Assembly (NCBI RefSeq): GCF_010078385.1
Contig: NZ_SIJC01000009.1
Location: 114,932-178,931, forward strand
Source: Chengkuizengella sediminis
Lineage (GTDB): Bacteria; Bacillota; Bacilli; Paenibacillales; KCTC-33759
Length of the DNA: 64,000 bases
Reading direction: 5' to 3'
Shown here: positions 18,310 to 27,443 of the stretch, in pieces
Numbering within the stretch: the stretch's first letter is position 1
Layout of the letters: each line of letters starts with the position of its first letter
Notes under the pieces: generated by a model
Told to the model about the DNA's origin: nothing
Database searches by the model: none
Seen by the model: only the letters and a program-made list of their open reading frames with translations
Made by a program: the position numbers and the translations under genes

Positions 18310-19407
18310 ATGTTTTATAAAAAAATAGTTAAACCTATATTTTTTAATATGGACCCAGAAAAAGCGCATCATGTAACTATAAATGGAATGAGTCTGGCTA
18401 ATAAAATACCCGGCGCCTTGTCATTATTAAATGGGTTATATGGAGTGCCTGAAAAAAAGGAATTATCTCAAAAGTTATGGAATATAAATTTTTCAAATCC
18501 AGTTGGACTAGCTGCAGGGTTGGATAAAAACGCTGTCGCTGTACAAGGATTTTCTTCTATAGGTTTTGGTTTTATGGAAGTTGGAACAGTTACACCTAAA
18601 GGACAGCCTGGAAATGAGCAACCTAGATTATTTAGATTGCCTTCGGATAAAGCACTGATAAACCGCATGGGATTTAATAATCTAGGTGTGGATTCAATGG
18701 CACATCACTTACAAAAAGTGTATACTAAAAAAGTACCGATAGCAGTGAATATTGGAAAAAATAAAATAACTCCAAATGAAGAAGCAGTAAAAGATTATCA
18801 AGTATGTATTCAACGCTTGTATTCCTACGGAGATTTTTTTGTTGTGAATATCAGTTCACCAAATACTCCGAATCTGAGACAACTTCAACATGGGGAAGAA
18901 TTAAACCAATTACTTCAAACAGTAACGGATGAAATGAGCATCCAACATCAAAAATCTGGAAAAGAGGCAAAGCCAGTATTAGTAAAAATTGCTCCAGATT
19001 TAAGTGACGAAGAATTAGAAATGACCATACAAAGCATTTTAAAACATCAAATTTCTGGTGTTATTGCAACGAACACTACTTTATCTCGTGATGGACTTTT
19101 ACATACTCATGCACGAGAAACAGGGGGATTAAGTGGGAAAACACTGTTCCACCCTTCTACTGAAATCATTCGTAAAATTTATAAAATATCTAAAGGTAAA
19201 ATTCCTATTATTGGATCAGGAGGGATTTTTACAGCTGAGGATGCATATGAGAAAATACTAGCTGGTGCGAGTTTGGTTGAAATATATACGTCTTTAATTT
19301 ATAAAGGTCCATCAGTTATACGTGAAATTAATGCTGGTTTACTGAATTTATTAAAAAATGATGGTTTTACAAATATATCTGAAGCGGTAGGTGCTGAACA
19401 CAAGTAA
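18310..19407 (+). CDS. pyrD: Dihydroorotate dehydrogenase (quinone), class 2
   Basis: 365 residues. Oxidises dihydroorotate to orotate in pyrimidine synthesis and passes electrons to the membrane quinone pool. The N-terminal amphipathic segment MFYKKIVKPIFFNMDPEKAH is the class 2 membrane-binding extension. The FMN barrel follows with NPVGLAAGLDKNA, EVGTVTPKGQPGNEQPRLFR, RMGFNNLGV, the catalytic Ser in NISSPNTPNLRQLQ, VKIAPDLSDEEL and GVIATNTT, and the phosphate-binding IPIIGSGGIFTAEDAYEKI. B. subtilis uses a class 1B PyrD/PyrK pair, so this class 2 enzyme argues for a different Bacillales lineage. GTGGAGG precedes the ATG. It is far from other pyr genes. Confidence 0.94.
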   Translation: MFYKKIVKPIFFNMDPEKAHHVTINGMSLANKIPGALSLLNGLYGVPEKKELSQKLWNINFSNPVGLAAGLDKNAVAVQGFSSIGFGFMEVGTVTPKGQPGNEQPRLFRLPSDKALINRMGFNNLGVDSMAHHLQKVYTKKVPIAVNIGKNKITPNEEAVKDYQVCIQRLYSYGDFFVVNISSPNTPNLRQLQHGEELNQLLQTVTDEMSIQHQKSGKEAKPVLVKIAPDLSDEELEMTIQSILKHQISGVIATNTTLSRDGLLHTHARETGGLSGKTLFHPSTEIIRKIYKISKGKIPIIGSGGIFTAEDAYEKILAGASLVEIYTSLIYKGPSVIREINAGLLNLLKNDGFTNISEAVGAEHK

Positions 19408-19457
19408 ATGAACAATTATGCTTCAGACATTTAATACGGGATAAATGGAGGTATTAT

Positions 19458-20258
19458 ATGGATGGAAGGGATTGGAGGAAGTTTTTATATCCTTATGAAC
19501 AATCTGTCGATGAATTGAAGGTTAAATTTAAATCCTTACGTACCGAATTAAAACAAGTAGAAGAGTTTTCACCCATTGAATTTGTCACAGGTAGAGTAAA
19601 AAAGGTTTCCAGTATATTACAAAAAGCGAGAAAACTTAACGTATCAATGGATCATCTGGAAACAGGGATTGAGGATATTGCAGGAATTCGAATCATGTGT
19701 CAATTTGTAGAAGATATTGAACGGGTTGTAGAGTTGATACATGAAAGACAAGATATGGATGTAGTTAATGAAAAGGATTATGTAAACAATAATAAACCTA
19801 GTGGATATCGAAGTTATCATGTGATCGTGGAATATCCTGTGCAAACCGCATTAGGTGTTAAACGTGTGTTAGCTGAGATTCAGATTCGTACGTTAGCTAT
19901 GAATTTTTGGGCTACAATTGAACATTCATTAAACTATAAATATAAAGAAAAGTTGCCAAAAGAAGTAGTGACAAGACTAGAAAAAGCGGCTGAAGCTGCT
20001 TTTAAACTTGATGAAGAGATGTCAAGCATCCGAGAAGAAATAGTGGATGCACAAAAGGATTTTGCCACAAAATCGGATCTTGTTTATAAGGTGTTAAGTG
20101 AGATACAAGTTTTGTTCTTTTATAGGAGAGTGAAAGAGGCGGCTGCTTTTCAATTAAGATTTAATGAGATTTGGGAAGAAGAGGATTATCAGAGTATGTG
20201 GCAGCTTTCAGAAGAAATTCAATCAGCTCTTTCCTCAGCGAAAGGAGATCATCCTTAA
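19458..20258 (+). CDS. relQ: Small alarmone synthetase (RelQ/YjbM type GTP pyrophosphokinase)
   Basis: 266 residues. Transfers pyrophosphate from ATP to GDP/GTP to make (p)ppGpp; cytosolic, without a hydrolase domain. Synthetase motifs: EFSPIEFVTGRVKKVSSIL (G-loop-like start), EDIAGIRIMCQFVEDIE (catalytic Asp region), KPSGYRSYHVIVEYP, and AEIQIRTLAMNFWATIEHSL with the catalytic Glu. A C-terminal coiled coil follows. It continues ~50 residues beyond B. subtilis YjbM (211 aa) with VLFFYRRVKEAAAFQLRFNE, an extension of unknown meaning. TGGAGG precedes the ATG. The DUF309 gene begins 1 bp after its stop, so they are translationally coupled. Confidence 0.92.
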   Translation: MDGRDWRKFLYPYEQSVDELKVKFKSLRTELKQVEEFSPIEFVTGRVKKVSSILQKARKLNVSMDHLETGIEDIAGIRIMCQFVEDIERVVELIHERQDMDVVNEKDYVNNNKPSGYRSYHVIVEYPVQTALGVKRVLAEIQIRTLAMNFWATIEHSLNYKYKEKLPKEVVTRLEKAAEAAFKLDEEMSSIREEIVDAQKDFATKSDLVYKVLSEIQVLFFYRRVKEAAAFQLRFNEIWEEEDYQSMWQLSEEIQSALSSAKGDHP

Positions 20259-20259
20259 C

Positions 20260-20691
20260 TTGAATGCTTACGATTCTTTATATGTTGAGTATCTATACTA
20301 TTTTAATGTAGAACGTGATTATTTTGAATGTCATGAAGTGTTGGAAGAGTTGTGGTTAAATGAGGGAAGATCCCCTATTTATCAAGGGCTTTTACAGGTT
20401 GCTGTAGCGTTGCACCATTTCAGCAACAATAATGTTGCGGGTGGAGTTAAACTTTTTAGTCTTGCTTTAGAGAAATTGGAGATCAATGAGAGTTTAGCAG
20501 ATGAACTTGGTATTAACTTAGCGAACTTAATTGAAGATAGCAAAACGTATTTAAGTAAGTTGGAACAATATGAGAGTCATCCATTTTCTTTTTATGATTT
20601 GGATATTATAATTACGGATACAAATTTACAACAGGAAGTACAAACCTTAATTAAAAACCCACCAGCTAAACATGATGAAATGGATGAATAA
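20260..20691 (+). CDS. DUF309 domain protein
   Basis: 143 residues from a TTG at 20260, chosen because AAAGGAG (20241-20247) lies inside the end of relQ and the family sequence starts at YDSLYVEYLYYFNVERDYFECHEVLEE. The conserved DUF309 core is FNxxxDYFECHEVLEELW, then IYQGLLQVAVALHHFSNNN and GGVKLFSLALEKL; the His and Glu residues may bind metal. The family (B. subtilis YpuF) has no proven function. Coupled to relQ. Confidence 0.85.
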   Translation: MNAYDSLYVEYLYYFNVERDYFECHEVLEELWLNEGRSPIYQGLLQVAVALHHFSNNNVAGGVKLFSLALEKLEINESLADELGINLANLIEDSKTYLSKLEQYESHPFSFYDLDIIITDTNLQQEVQTLIKNPPAKHDEMDE

Positions 20692-20756
20692 CAGTGTAAA
20701 ATCAAATACATAAGTAAGATCATCATTTTAGTTTAATCTTTTTTACGAAGAAAATA

Positions 20757-20779
20757 AAAAACCGCTAGGCGGTTTTTTT
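20757..20779. terminator. Bidirectional terminator
   Basis: AAAACCGC-TAG-GCGGTTTT with T-runs on both strands, between the convergent DUF309 and thioredoxin genes. Confidence 0.85.
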
Positions 20780-20801
20780 GTTTGCACTGTATATGATTTG
20801 C

Positions 20802-21296
20802 TTATTTATAGTCAGTTAAAAACTGTTTGTATTCCTCAGCTTTTGCATCATCAGAAATACCACCGACAAGGACATCTTTTTGTTCTCCATTTTCAAAATA
20901 GATGATTGTTGGAGTGGATTGGATATAATTCCATCCTTGTTCAAACTCCCATACGTTATATTGATACAATTCTACACCAACTTCTTCTGCGATTGGATTT
21001 AGAAGTGGAGTAGTATATTCACAATGAGAACATGTAGGTGAAAAGAAATACACGAAGAAACTATCTCCATTTTCTTTTTTCTCTTCATATTGATCAGGAA
21101 GAATAATGTTCTGGTAATTTTCATCTGATAGTTGTTCCCTTGTTTCTGGTTTTAAGTCTTTAGGTGAAGTTTGATACAATCTTTCAGCATCTTCTTCATA
21201 TTTTACATAAGCCTGATTTTCAGAAAGTTGATTAACAAAATATAATGATGCAATTAATACAATGACAATAGATGAATATATAATTAGCTTTTTCAT
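20802..21296 (-). CDS. Membrane-anchored thioredoxin-fold protein
   Basis: 164 residues. A single N-terminal transmembrane anchor (residues 4-22, LIIYSSIVIVLIASLYFV) places the domain outside the membrane. The thioredoxin core has FFVYFFSPTCSHCEYTTPLL (active site C-S-H-C) and the cis-Pro in IQSTPTIIYFENGEQ. The CSHC dithiol resembles TlpA-like or BdbA-like oxidoreductases, so a role in disulfide exchange of exported proteins is inferred. Specific partner unknown; no cytochrome or DsbD gene is adjacent. Confidence 0.88.
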   Translation of the reverse strand: MKKLIIYSSIVIVLIASLYFVNQLSENQAYVKYEEDAERLYQTSPKDLKPETREQLSDENYQNIILPDQYEEKKENGDSFFVYFFSPTCSHCEYTTPLLNPIAEEVGVELYQYNVWEFEQGWNYIQSTPTIIYFENGEQKDVLVGGISDDAKAEEYKQFLTDYK

Positions 21297-21481
21297 AAAA
21301 CACCCCTATCTCAGATTCTTAACATCATTATAATATAAATCCAGGACAGAGTGAACGTTATCCAATATTTTGTCATATTAAGTACAAATGTTATAAACAA
21401 TGTTTATTAAAGTGGATAGTTCATGAATAAAATGGATAATCTATGATTGTATGTTTTACAATTTATGTGGAGGCGATTAAC

Positions 21482-22498
21482 ATGGTCGATGTGATGATTA
21501 GACCTGACATGAGAACATCTAGTGGAGAAGTAAGTGATATTTTACTGCATAACAAATATGTAGGAACATGTTCAATTGTGTATCGTGAAGGGGAAAGAAT
21601 TGCAGGTTCTGTTCAGCTTGAGGAACAATCATTAGATCGATTTGAGAAAGATAGAGTAACAAGTTTTGTAAAAACTTACATTCAGTCTTTGATTGATGCG
21701 TTGCATGTGGATGAGTGTGATGTCATTGTAAGTTACAGTGATTACGACCATGTCATTGCAACTGAAGGTAATGTCGGAGAAATAGAAGAGATCATTGAAG
21801 TAGATGAATACTTTTATGACAACGATAATGAGCAAGTTATGATTGATTTTTCAGATGAAGATAATGAGAGTATTCAAGGGTATGAACTGATGATTGTGGG
21901 AGAAAGAAAAAATGCAGTAGAATATCATGTATACAATGAGGATAAACAATGGATTGCAGAAGCGTTTATGAGTATATTTGGAACAGATGTAGTTGGGGAA
22001 GTGAATTGGCTTAGAGATCCAACAGAAGATGAGTTAAATGATGTAACAGAACTGATCATCTCCGATTTTGACGACGAAGAAATGGATACTTTTATGATCG
22101 ATATGACTTATCAAGATCAACTGCTAGAAACCCTTGAATTAACACATGAGGAATTGCTTGAAGATACAGAATATACAATGACCTCAGAATATGCTGATGG
22201 TGACTTTAATATTGTATTAACGAGAGATGATAATGAAATATTAACTTATGATATCTACAGGTCTCTGAATCAAGGTGAACTTCCATTTGGAAGAGCAACT
22301 ATTGATATTAGTGAATTAGAAGTTGTGGGTTCTATTGATGTAATCGATCCAGGAATTCCGGAAGAAAGAGAGCAAATAGCAACATCATTGATGAAGGAAA
22401 TTGATAAGGTATGTGACTACAATAGCTTTAATCTTACAATGATGTATCAAAATAAGCCTATTGATGAGATTATGTTAGAAAATGATCAGATTCATTAA
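21482..22498 (+). CDS. Conserved hypothetical, highly acidic protein
   Basis: 338 residues from the ATG at 21482, 6 nt after GGAGGCG; a 13-codon extension lacks such a site. No signal peptide or membrane segment. The protein is very rich in Asp and Glu, with stretches such as EIEEIIEVDEYFYDNDNE and ISDFDDEEMDTFM. No domain I can name is present. The middle (ESIQGYELMIVGERKNAVEY, and VGEVNWLRDPTEDE) might form a GNAT-like or cystatin-like sheet but this is speculation. It ends at a palindromic terminator. Function unknown. Confidence 0.75.
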   Translation: MVDVMIRPDMRTSSGEVSDILLHNKYVGTCSIVYREGERIAGSVQLEEQSLDRFEKDRVTSFVKTYIQSLIDALHVDECDVIVSYSDYDHVIATEGNVGEIEEIIEVDEYFYDNDNEQVMIDFSDEDNESIQGYELMIVGERKNAVEYHVYNEDKQWIAEAFMSIFGTDVVGEVNWLRDPTEDELNDVTELIISDFDDEEMDTFMIDMTYQDQLLETLELTHEELLEDTEYTMTSEYADGDFNIVLTRDDNEILTYDIYRSLNQGELPFGRATIDISELEVVGSIDVIDPGIPEEREQIATSLMKEIDKVCDYNSFNLTMMYQNKPIDEIMLENDQIH

Positions 22499-22546
22499 TG
22501 AAAAATAACATAATGAGATCTCACTTATGTTTAATACATCATTAAA

Positions 22547-22573
22547 CTCGCCAATTGGCGAGTTTTCTTTTTT
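22547..22573 (+). terminator. Terminator built on the 16-bp palindrome family (copy 3)
   Basis: CTCGCCAATTGGCGAG, a perfect 16-bp palindrome at 22547-22562, followed by TTTTCTTTTTTT. Differs from copy 2 at one base. Confidence 0.75.
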
Positions 22574-22750
22574 TGTAGCAGAAATTTTTACCGGTATTCA
22601 AGTCAAATTCCTTATGATATTCTAAAAAAAACCAACATTTTCTTATATTTGAGGAGAACTCTTTTTTTTCTTTACAGAAAAATGTTACAGGCTGTTAAAA
22701 GCATGTTATGATATAATATGTTTGAATTTTTAAGATAAGGGATGAAAGTC

Positions 22751-23218
22751 ATGAGTTATGAAATACCAAAAAATGTACAGCTTTTGGGTACAGATATACA
22801 AAAAGAACAATTAAAATATCATACAAAAAAAGTACTGGTCTCTAAAGAGTTTACTTTCGATAGTGCACACCATTTACATTGTTATGAAGGAAAATGTCAA
22901 AGTCTGCATGGACATACATACCGATTACAGGTCATTATGTTAGGAGAAACGGATGAAAGAGGCATTGTCATAGATTTTGCAGATATTAAAAAAATAACGA
23001 AAGAAAAAGTAATAGATACATTAGATCATAAATATTTAAATGATGTATTACCATCGATGAATACGACAGCTGAAAATATGGTCGTTTGGATTTATGAACA
23101 AATTAAGGAAGCTCTGATTGATGAAGGCTGGGCACCTATGGTCACCTTAGAAGAAATTCGACTTTGGGAAACACCAACTAGTTATGCGTCTGTGACAAGA
23201 GCTTTAATGGAGGAATGA
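22751..23218 (+). CDS. queD: 6-carboxy-5,6,7,8-tetrahydropterin synthase QueD
   Basis: 155 residues from the ATG at 22751; the in-frame ATG at 22742 has the AAGGG directly against it and is less likely. Converts dihydroneopterin triphosphate to 6-carboxytetrahydropterin, second step of preQ0 synthesis. Zinc-binding His residues are in TFDSAHHLHCYEGKC and SLHGHTYRLQV; the catalytic Cys is in YEGKCQSLHGH. DTLDHKYLND and NTTAENMVVWIYEQI are family signatures. First gene of queD-queE-queC; no preQ1 riboswitch was found in its 250 bp leader, though this is where B. subtilis has one. Confidence 0.94.
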   Translation: MSYEIPKNVQLLGTDIQKEQLKYHTKKVLVSKEFTFDSAHHLHCYEGKCQSLHGHTYRLQVIMLGETDERGIVIDFADIKKITKEKVIDTLDHKYLNDVLPSMNTTAENMVVWIYEQIKEALIDEGWAPMVTLEEIRLWETPTSYASVTRALMEE

Positions 23219-23220
23219 TC

Positions 23221-23901
23221 ATGAATGAAATCAAACTTCCTATGGTTGAAATTTTTGAGACGGTCGAAGGTGAGGGGACTGGAGCAGGTTTTCCTACCAT
23301 ATTTGTTCGTCTTTTTGGTTGTAATTTAAGATGTACTTGGTGTGACACTCCCTATAGTTATCCACCAGAAAAGGCTGAAAAAGTAATGAGTATTGAAGAG
23401 ATTGTGAATGAAGTTCGCACATATTCTTCACATCATATTTGCCTGACAGGTGGAGAGCCATTATTATATGGAGATCATTCATTAAAATTAATTGAAGAAT
23501 TAGTTAAGTTGGAACATATTAAAGATATTCATATTGAAACAAACGGAGCCATAGACCTGAAACCATTTATAAATCAAATAACATCTCCAAAAGTTAGATA
23601 TGTGATGGATTATAAGCTGCCTGACTCTGGCGAAATGGAGAAAATGAATGTAAAAAACCTTGAATTACTGCGCAAACAGGATGAATTAAAATTCGTTATC
23701 GGTAGTGAGCAAGACTTTTTTACAGCTAAGCAATTATTGGATACGAACGAAACAGAAGCATTACCTTTATTTAGTCCGGTTTGGGAAACGATGCCGCCTC
23801 AAAAATTGGTGGAAATGATGTTAAAACATAAATGTTCTCATATTAAGATGAACTTACAGTTGCATAAAATCATATGGGACCCTGCTATGAGAGGTGTGTA
23901 A
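23221..23901 (+). CDS. queE: 7-carboxy-7-deazaguanine synthase QueE (radical SAM)
   Basis: 226 residues from the ATG at 23221, 7 nt after GGAGG in the end of queD; an ATG at 23215 overlaps the queD stop but is too near the ribosome binding site. Radical SAM enzyme that contracts carboxytetrahydropterin to 7-carboxy-7-deazaguanine. The iron-sulphur cluster motif is FGCNLRCTWCDTPYSY (CxxxCxxC), preceded by ETVEGEGTGAGFPTIFVRL. SAM-binding LTGGEPLLY follows, then DIHIETNGAI and YVMDYKLPDSGE. Operon with queD and queC. Confidence 0.94.
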   Translation: MNEIKLPMVEIFETVEGEGTGAGFPTIFVRLFGCNLRCTWCDTPYSYPPEKAEKVMSIEEIVNEVRTYSSHHICLTGGEPLLYGDHSLKLIEELVKLEHIKDIHIETNGAIDLKPFINQITSPKVRYVMDYKLPDSGEMEKMNVKNLELLRKQDELKFVIGSEQDFFTAKQLLDTNETEALPLFSPVWETMPPQKLVEMMLKHKCSHIKMNLQLHKIIWDPAMRGV

Positions 23902-23938
23902 GGTTTAGAACTGATTAATATTATAATGAGGTGTAACA

Positions 23939-24637
23939 ATGAACAAAAAAGCAGTAATTATATTAAGCGGTGGTTTAGATAGCACAACCTGTATGGGAAT
24001 TGCGAAGGACCAGGGGTACGATTTATTCCCAATCACGTTTGATTATGGACAAAGACATAATATTGAAATTGAAAAATCAAAACAAGTTGCAAATTATTAT
24101 GGTGTTAGAGATAAACAAAAAATCATCCCATTATCCTTTTTAAAAGATTTTGGTGGCAGTGCATTAACAGATGAAAATTTGGAAGTGCCAGATGTAGTAA
24201 AATCAGATGGATCAAATGATGATTCCTCTGACATCCCAATCACTTATGTTCCTGGACGTAATTTATTGTTTTTATCTATCGCTACTTCTTATGCTGAAGT
24301 TTTAAAAGCAGATGCGATATTTATTGGTGTAAATGCACTTGACTATAGCGGGTATCCTGATTGTAGACCAGAATTCATTGCCAAAATGGAAGAAGTCATT
24401 TCCATAGCTACAAAGGTTGGGGTAGAAGGTCAAAAAGTGAAAATTGAAACTCCACTCATTTCTTGGAGTAAAGCAGAAATCATTAAAGAAGGTTTAAAAA
24501 TAGATGTACCTTATCATCTAACTACTTCTTGTTACAATGGAGAAGAAGAAGCTTGTGGTACGTGTGATAGTTGTCGTTTACGTTTAAAAGGTTTTGAAGA
24601 AGCGGGTTCAAAAGATCCTATTCCTTATTCTTCTTAA
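23939..24637 (+). CDS. queC: 7-cyano-7-deazaguanine synthase QueC
   Basis: 232 residues. ATP-dependent conversion of 7-carboxy-7-deazaguanine to preQ0. The PP-loop is IILSGGLDSTTCMGIA (residues 7-22); PITFDYGQRHNIEI and VPGRNLLFLSIATSYAE follow. The zinc site is SCYNGEEEACGTCDSCRLRL (four Cys). The start has GAGGTG at 6 nt. Together with queD, queE and the separate queF it supplies preQ1; tgt and queA are not in the window. Confidence 0.95.
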   Translation: MNKKAVIILSGGLDSTTCMGIAKDQGYDLFPITFDYGQRHNIEIEKSKQVANYYGVRDKQKIIPLSFLKDFGGSALTDENLEVPDVVKSDGSNDDSSDIPITYVPGRNLLFLSIATSYAEVLKADAIFIGVNALDYSGYPDCRPEFIAKMEEVISIATKVGVEGQKVKIETPLISWSKAEIIKEGLKIDVPYHLTTSCYNGEEEACGTCDSCRLRLKGFEEAGSKDPIPYSS

Positions 24638-24852
24638 TATAAGCCTCAACTAAAAATTAATATTAAAGAGGTATTTATTCCAATAAAGTTGATTTTAAGC
24701 TTCATTGTGTATTCAACATGAAATATTGAAAAATGTCCAACATAAGGACCTTCTAAATCTCTAGCCACTAGTGATTTGAAGGTCATTTCTTTATTTTAAG
24801 AGCTGATCCTTTTTGAACTGGCATCTTTGCCATTTTGATCTTCATGAGCTCC
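24638..24852. other. Intergenic sequence after queC
   Basis: No gene seen. AAGGACCTTCTAAAT (24746-) and TTTGAAGGTC (24776-) form an imperfect long hairpin followed by ATTTCTTTATTTT, possibly the queC terminator. The rest of the 717 bp gap is the repeat cluster and the SulP leader described separately. Confidence 0.4.
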
Positions 24853-25055
24853 AAAATAGAGGGAATAAATGGTCTTAATCCATGGTTTTTAGGGCTCTAT
24901 GTCAAAATAGAGGTATTTGATGGTCTTAAATCATAAATATTATGCAAATTTAAGCAAGATGTTACGAAAAACAGCTAAATAAGACCATCAATTCCCGTTA
25001 ATTTATTTTTTTTAGAAAAATCAATAAAATAAGACCACGAATTCCCGCTAATTAT
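24853..25055. repeat. Cluster of four ~25-bp repeats, two in each orientation
   Basis: Copies at 24853-24878 and 24904-24928 read AAAATAGAGG...ATGGTCTTA. Copies at 24980-25005 and 25030-25055 read TAAGACCA..AATTCCCGxTAATT, the reverse complement pattern. Spacing within each pair is 50-51 bp, so the whole is a pair of direct repeats facing another pair, able to fold into one long cruciform or RNA hairpin. No ORF crosses it. Confidence 0.6.
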
Positions 25056-25284
25056 TTTCGAGATCATCAAATGTTGTTAATTTATATCATTACTTCAATA
25101 AGTAAGTCGTATTCAGGTTAGATAAACAAAAAATTCCATATATTTTCTTTTTGTTTCAAGAATTTAAACTAGTAAGTAAATGAGAGAATATGAAAGTATT
25201 TTAAACAAAAACACATGATTAATCGCTTATATGGTAGATTCATAGAATAGATCATTAGTAAAAATGTGTGTATAATTTGTATTT

Positions 25285-25345
25285 GTGAAAATCGGGCGAC
25301 ATTCGTTAGGCGAAAGTCAAAAACTAACAAATTTATCAGAAAAGA
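25285..25345 (+). ncRNA. Structured leader of the SulP gene (candidate cis-regulatory pseudoknot)
   Basis: Downstream of a TATAAT (25271-25276) lies a hairpin: GAC (25298) and TTCG (25302) pair with CGAA (25311) and GTC (25316). Its loop bases TTAG (25306-25309) can pair with CTAA (25324-25327) downstream, making an H-type pseudoknot about 10 nt before the ribosome binding site. I do not recognise a named riboswitch class. Function is inferred from position only. Confidence 0.4.
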
Positions 25346-25354
25346 GGCAATGAT

Positions 25355-26809
25355 TTGAACTTACAACAAACGTGGAAAGATTCATGGTTCTCTAATGTTA
25401 GAGGCGACGTTTTATCAGGAATGACAGTAGCCTTGGCATTAATACCTGAAGCGATAGCATTTTCTATTATTGCGGGTGTAGATCCCATGGTTGGATTATA
25501 TGCATCGTTTTGTATCGCAGTAATCATTGCATTCGTAGGTGGAAGACCAGGAATGATCTCAGCAGCAACAGGTGCAATGGCATTATTAATGGTTACTTTA
25601 GTAGCAGAACATGGATTGCAATATTTATTGGCAGCAACAATTTTAACTGGAATCATACAATTTTTAATGGGCATATTTAAATTAGGTCGATTTATAACCT
25701 TTATTCCACAATCAGTAGTTATTGGTTTTGTGAATGCTTTAGCGATATTAATATTTATGGCTCAGCTTCCTCATTTTGTCGGGGAATCATGGCAAATGTA
25801 TGCTATTGTTGCAGGTACGTTAGCGATCATTTATATTTTACCTAGATTTACAAAAGCTATACCATCAGCTTTAGTGGCAATTATTGTGATGTCTATTGTG
25901 GTGATATTTAGTGGATTACAGATGAGATCTGTTGGAGATATGGGTAAAATTACATCTGAACTACCTTTCTTTTTAGTTCCAACTATTCCTTTTAATATAG
26001 AAACCTTAATGATTATACTTCCTTATTCCTTTACACTAGCACTTGTAGGGATTTTGGAATCTTTATTAACAGCAACAATTGTTGATGAAATGACGGAAAC
26101 AAAAAGTGATAAAAACAAAGAAATTAGAGGGCAAGGAATTGCAAACTTTATCACTGGATTTTTTGGTGGTATGGCAGGTTGTGCGATGATAGGTCAGTCT
26201 GTAATTAATGTAAAATCAGGTGGAAAAGGCAGACTATCTGCTCTTGTTGCAGGTGTGTTTCTACTATTCCTAATCTTAGTATTAGGTGATGTTGTAGCTA
26301 TGATTCCAATGGCAGCGTTAGTGGGTGTCATGATTATGGTTTCCATTGGTACATTTGATTGGCAATCTCTTAGAGAATTAAATAAAATACCTCGTAGTGA
26401 TGCCGTTGTTATGGTTGTAACTGTTGCAATCGTAGTTGTAACGCATGATTTGGCTAAAGGAGTTATTGCGGGAGTTATCTTAAGTGCATTGAACTTTGGC
26501 TGGCGTATGAGTCAGATCAAAACGAAGGTAGTATTAGAAAATAATACGAAAACATATACTGTTACAGGTCAGTTGTTTTTCGGAACAATGACACATTTCG
26601 TAGATTTGTTTGATGTAAACAGTGATCCAGATCATATTGTGATTGACTTCAGTCAGTCCCATGTATGGGATCATTCAGCAGTAACCGCGATATCAAAAGT
26701 AATTATGAAATACCAACAAGTAGATAAAAAGGTGTCCATTGAAGGGTTAAATGAAGAAAGTAAGGCAATCATTGAACAGGTAGGTCTGAGTTCTTCTTCC
26801 GGTCATTAA
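25355..26809 (+). CDS. SulP family anion transporter with STAS domain
   Basis: 484 residues from a TTG, preceded by AAAGAGG. About 11-12 membrane segments (residues ~15-395) then a STAS domain (~400-484). SulP motifs: [46 protein letters not shown], and [24 protein letters not shown]. The STAS part contains [18 protein letters not shown], with Ser at the position used for regulation in anti-sigma antagonists. Proteins of this family carry sulfate, bicarbonate or other anions, some with sodium; the substrate cannot be read from sequence. It faces a convergent UspA gene and has a structured leader. Confidence 0.92.
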   Translation: MNLQQTWKDSWFSNVRGDVLSGMTVALALIPEAIAFSIIAGVDPMVGLYASFCIAVIIAFVGGRPGMISAATGAMALLMVTLVAEHGLQYLLAATILTGIIQFLMGIFKLGRFITFIPQSVVIGFVNALAILIFMAQLPHFVGESWQMYAIVAGTLAIIYILPRFTKAIPSALVAIIVMSIVVIFSGLQMRSVGDMGKITSELPFFLVPTIPFNIETLMIILPYSFTLALVGILESLLTATIVDEMTETKSDKNKEIRGQGIANFITGFFGGMAGCAMIGQSVINVKSGGKGRLSALVAGVFLLFLILVLGDVVAMIPMAALVGVMIMVSIGTFDWQSLRELNKIPRSDAVVMVVTVAIVVVTHDLAKGVIAGVILSALNFGWRMSQIKTKVVLENNTKTYTVTGQLFFGTMTHFVDLFDVNSDPDHIVIDFSQSHVWDHSAVTAISKVIMKYQQVDKKVSIEGLNEESKAIIEQVGLSSSSGH

Positions 26810-26834
26810 TAATAGATAGAATTTATTTATAATT

Positions 26835-26874
26835 AAAAAACAACCTTATTCCTTGTGGAATTTGGTTGTTTTTT
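26835..26874. terminator. Bidirectional terminator
   Basis: AAAAAACAACC and GGTTGTTTTTT enclose a second pairing TATTCC/GGAATT; T-runs on both strands. Confidence 0.85.
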
Positions 26875-26903
26875 CGTATATATTCATGATGAGTAGATTA
26901 GAA

Positions 26904-27329
26904 TTATTTTACTATCATCACAGGACAATGGGCATCATGTGCTACTTGATGACTCACACTTCCCAATAACATTTCACCAAGAGAATTTAAACCTCGGCTT
27001 CCAATAATAATGAGATCAAAGTTCCCTTTAGTGGCTCGTTCCACAATTTCTCCCGGAGCTTCTCCTAAAGCGACTTCAAATAAATATTCTACTTGTTCAT
27101 TCTTAAATTTTTTCTCCACGGAATGTAAAATATGATGTGCTTCTTCTTTTAAAATAGCTTGTACATCAAAGTTAGAGTGGATTAATTTAGCTCGTGATGG
27201 AGCTTTTGATGCCACATGAAATATTGTGATTGTAGCATTAGAAAGTTCTTTCATTAAATGAATAGCTGTATCTGCTGCACGTTTAGCGTGTTCTGAACCA
27301 TCGATAGCTAACATGATTTTATTAAACAT
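26904..27329 (-). CDS. Universal stress protein UspA family
   Basis: 141 residues from the ATG at 27329 (the frame also opens at a GTG at 27341, which abuts the AAGG and is less likely). The ATP-binding fold is clear: KIMLAIDGSEHAKRAADTAI at the N-terminus, EVALGEAPGEIVE, and the nucleotide-binding LIIIGSRGLNSLGEMLLGSVSHQVAHDA then CPVMIVK. Single-domain UspA proteins act in stress survival; convergent pairing with a SulP transporter recurs in Firmicutes and suggests coupling with anion homeostasis, which is inference. Confidence 0.92.
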   Translation of the reverse strand: MFNKIMLAIDGSEHAKRAADTAIHLMKELSNATITIFHVASKAPSRAKLIHSNFDVQAILKEEAHHILHSVEKKFKNEQVEYLFEVALGEAPGEIVERATKGNFDLIIIGSRGLNSLGEMLLGSVSHQVAHDAHCPVMIVK

Positions 27330-27443
27330 ATCCGTCGTCACCCTTATCTTTTGATAATGTAATTATATCTAATTCCAGATCTATATACCATATATTTCTA
27401 GCTATAGTCAAAGAAAATTCACGCTTTAAAGGTTTTAATAAGA

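Noticed and set aside
22575..22750. preQ1 riboswitch before queD
   Set aside because: Searched by eye for the AGAGGTTCTAGC-type aptamer with an A-rich tail; not found.
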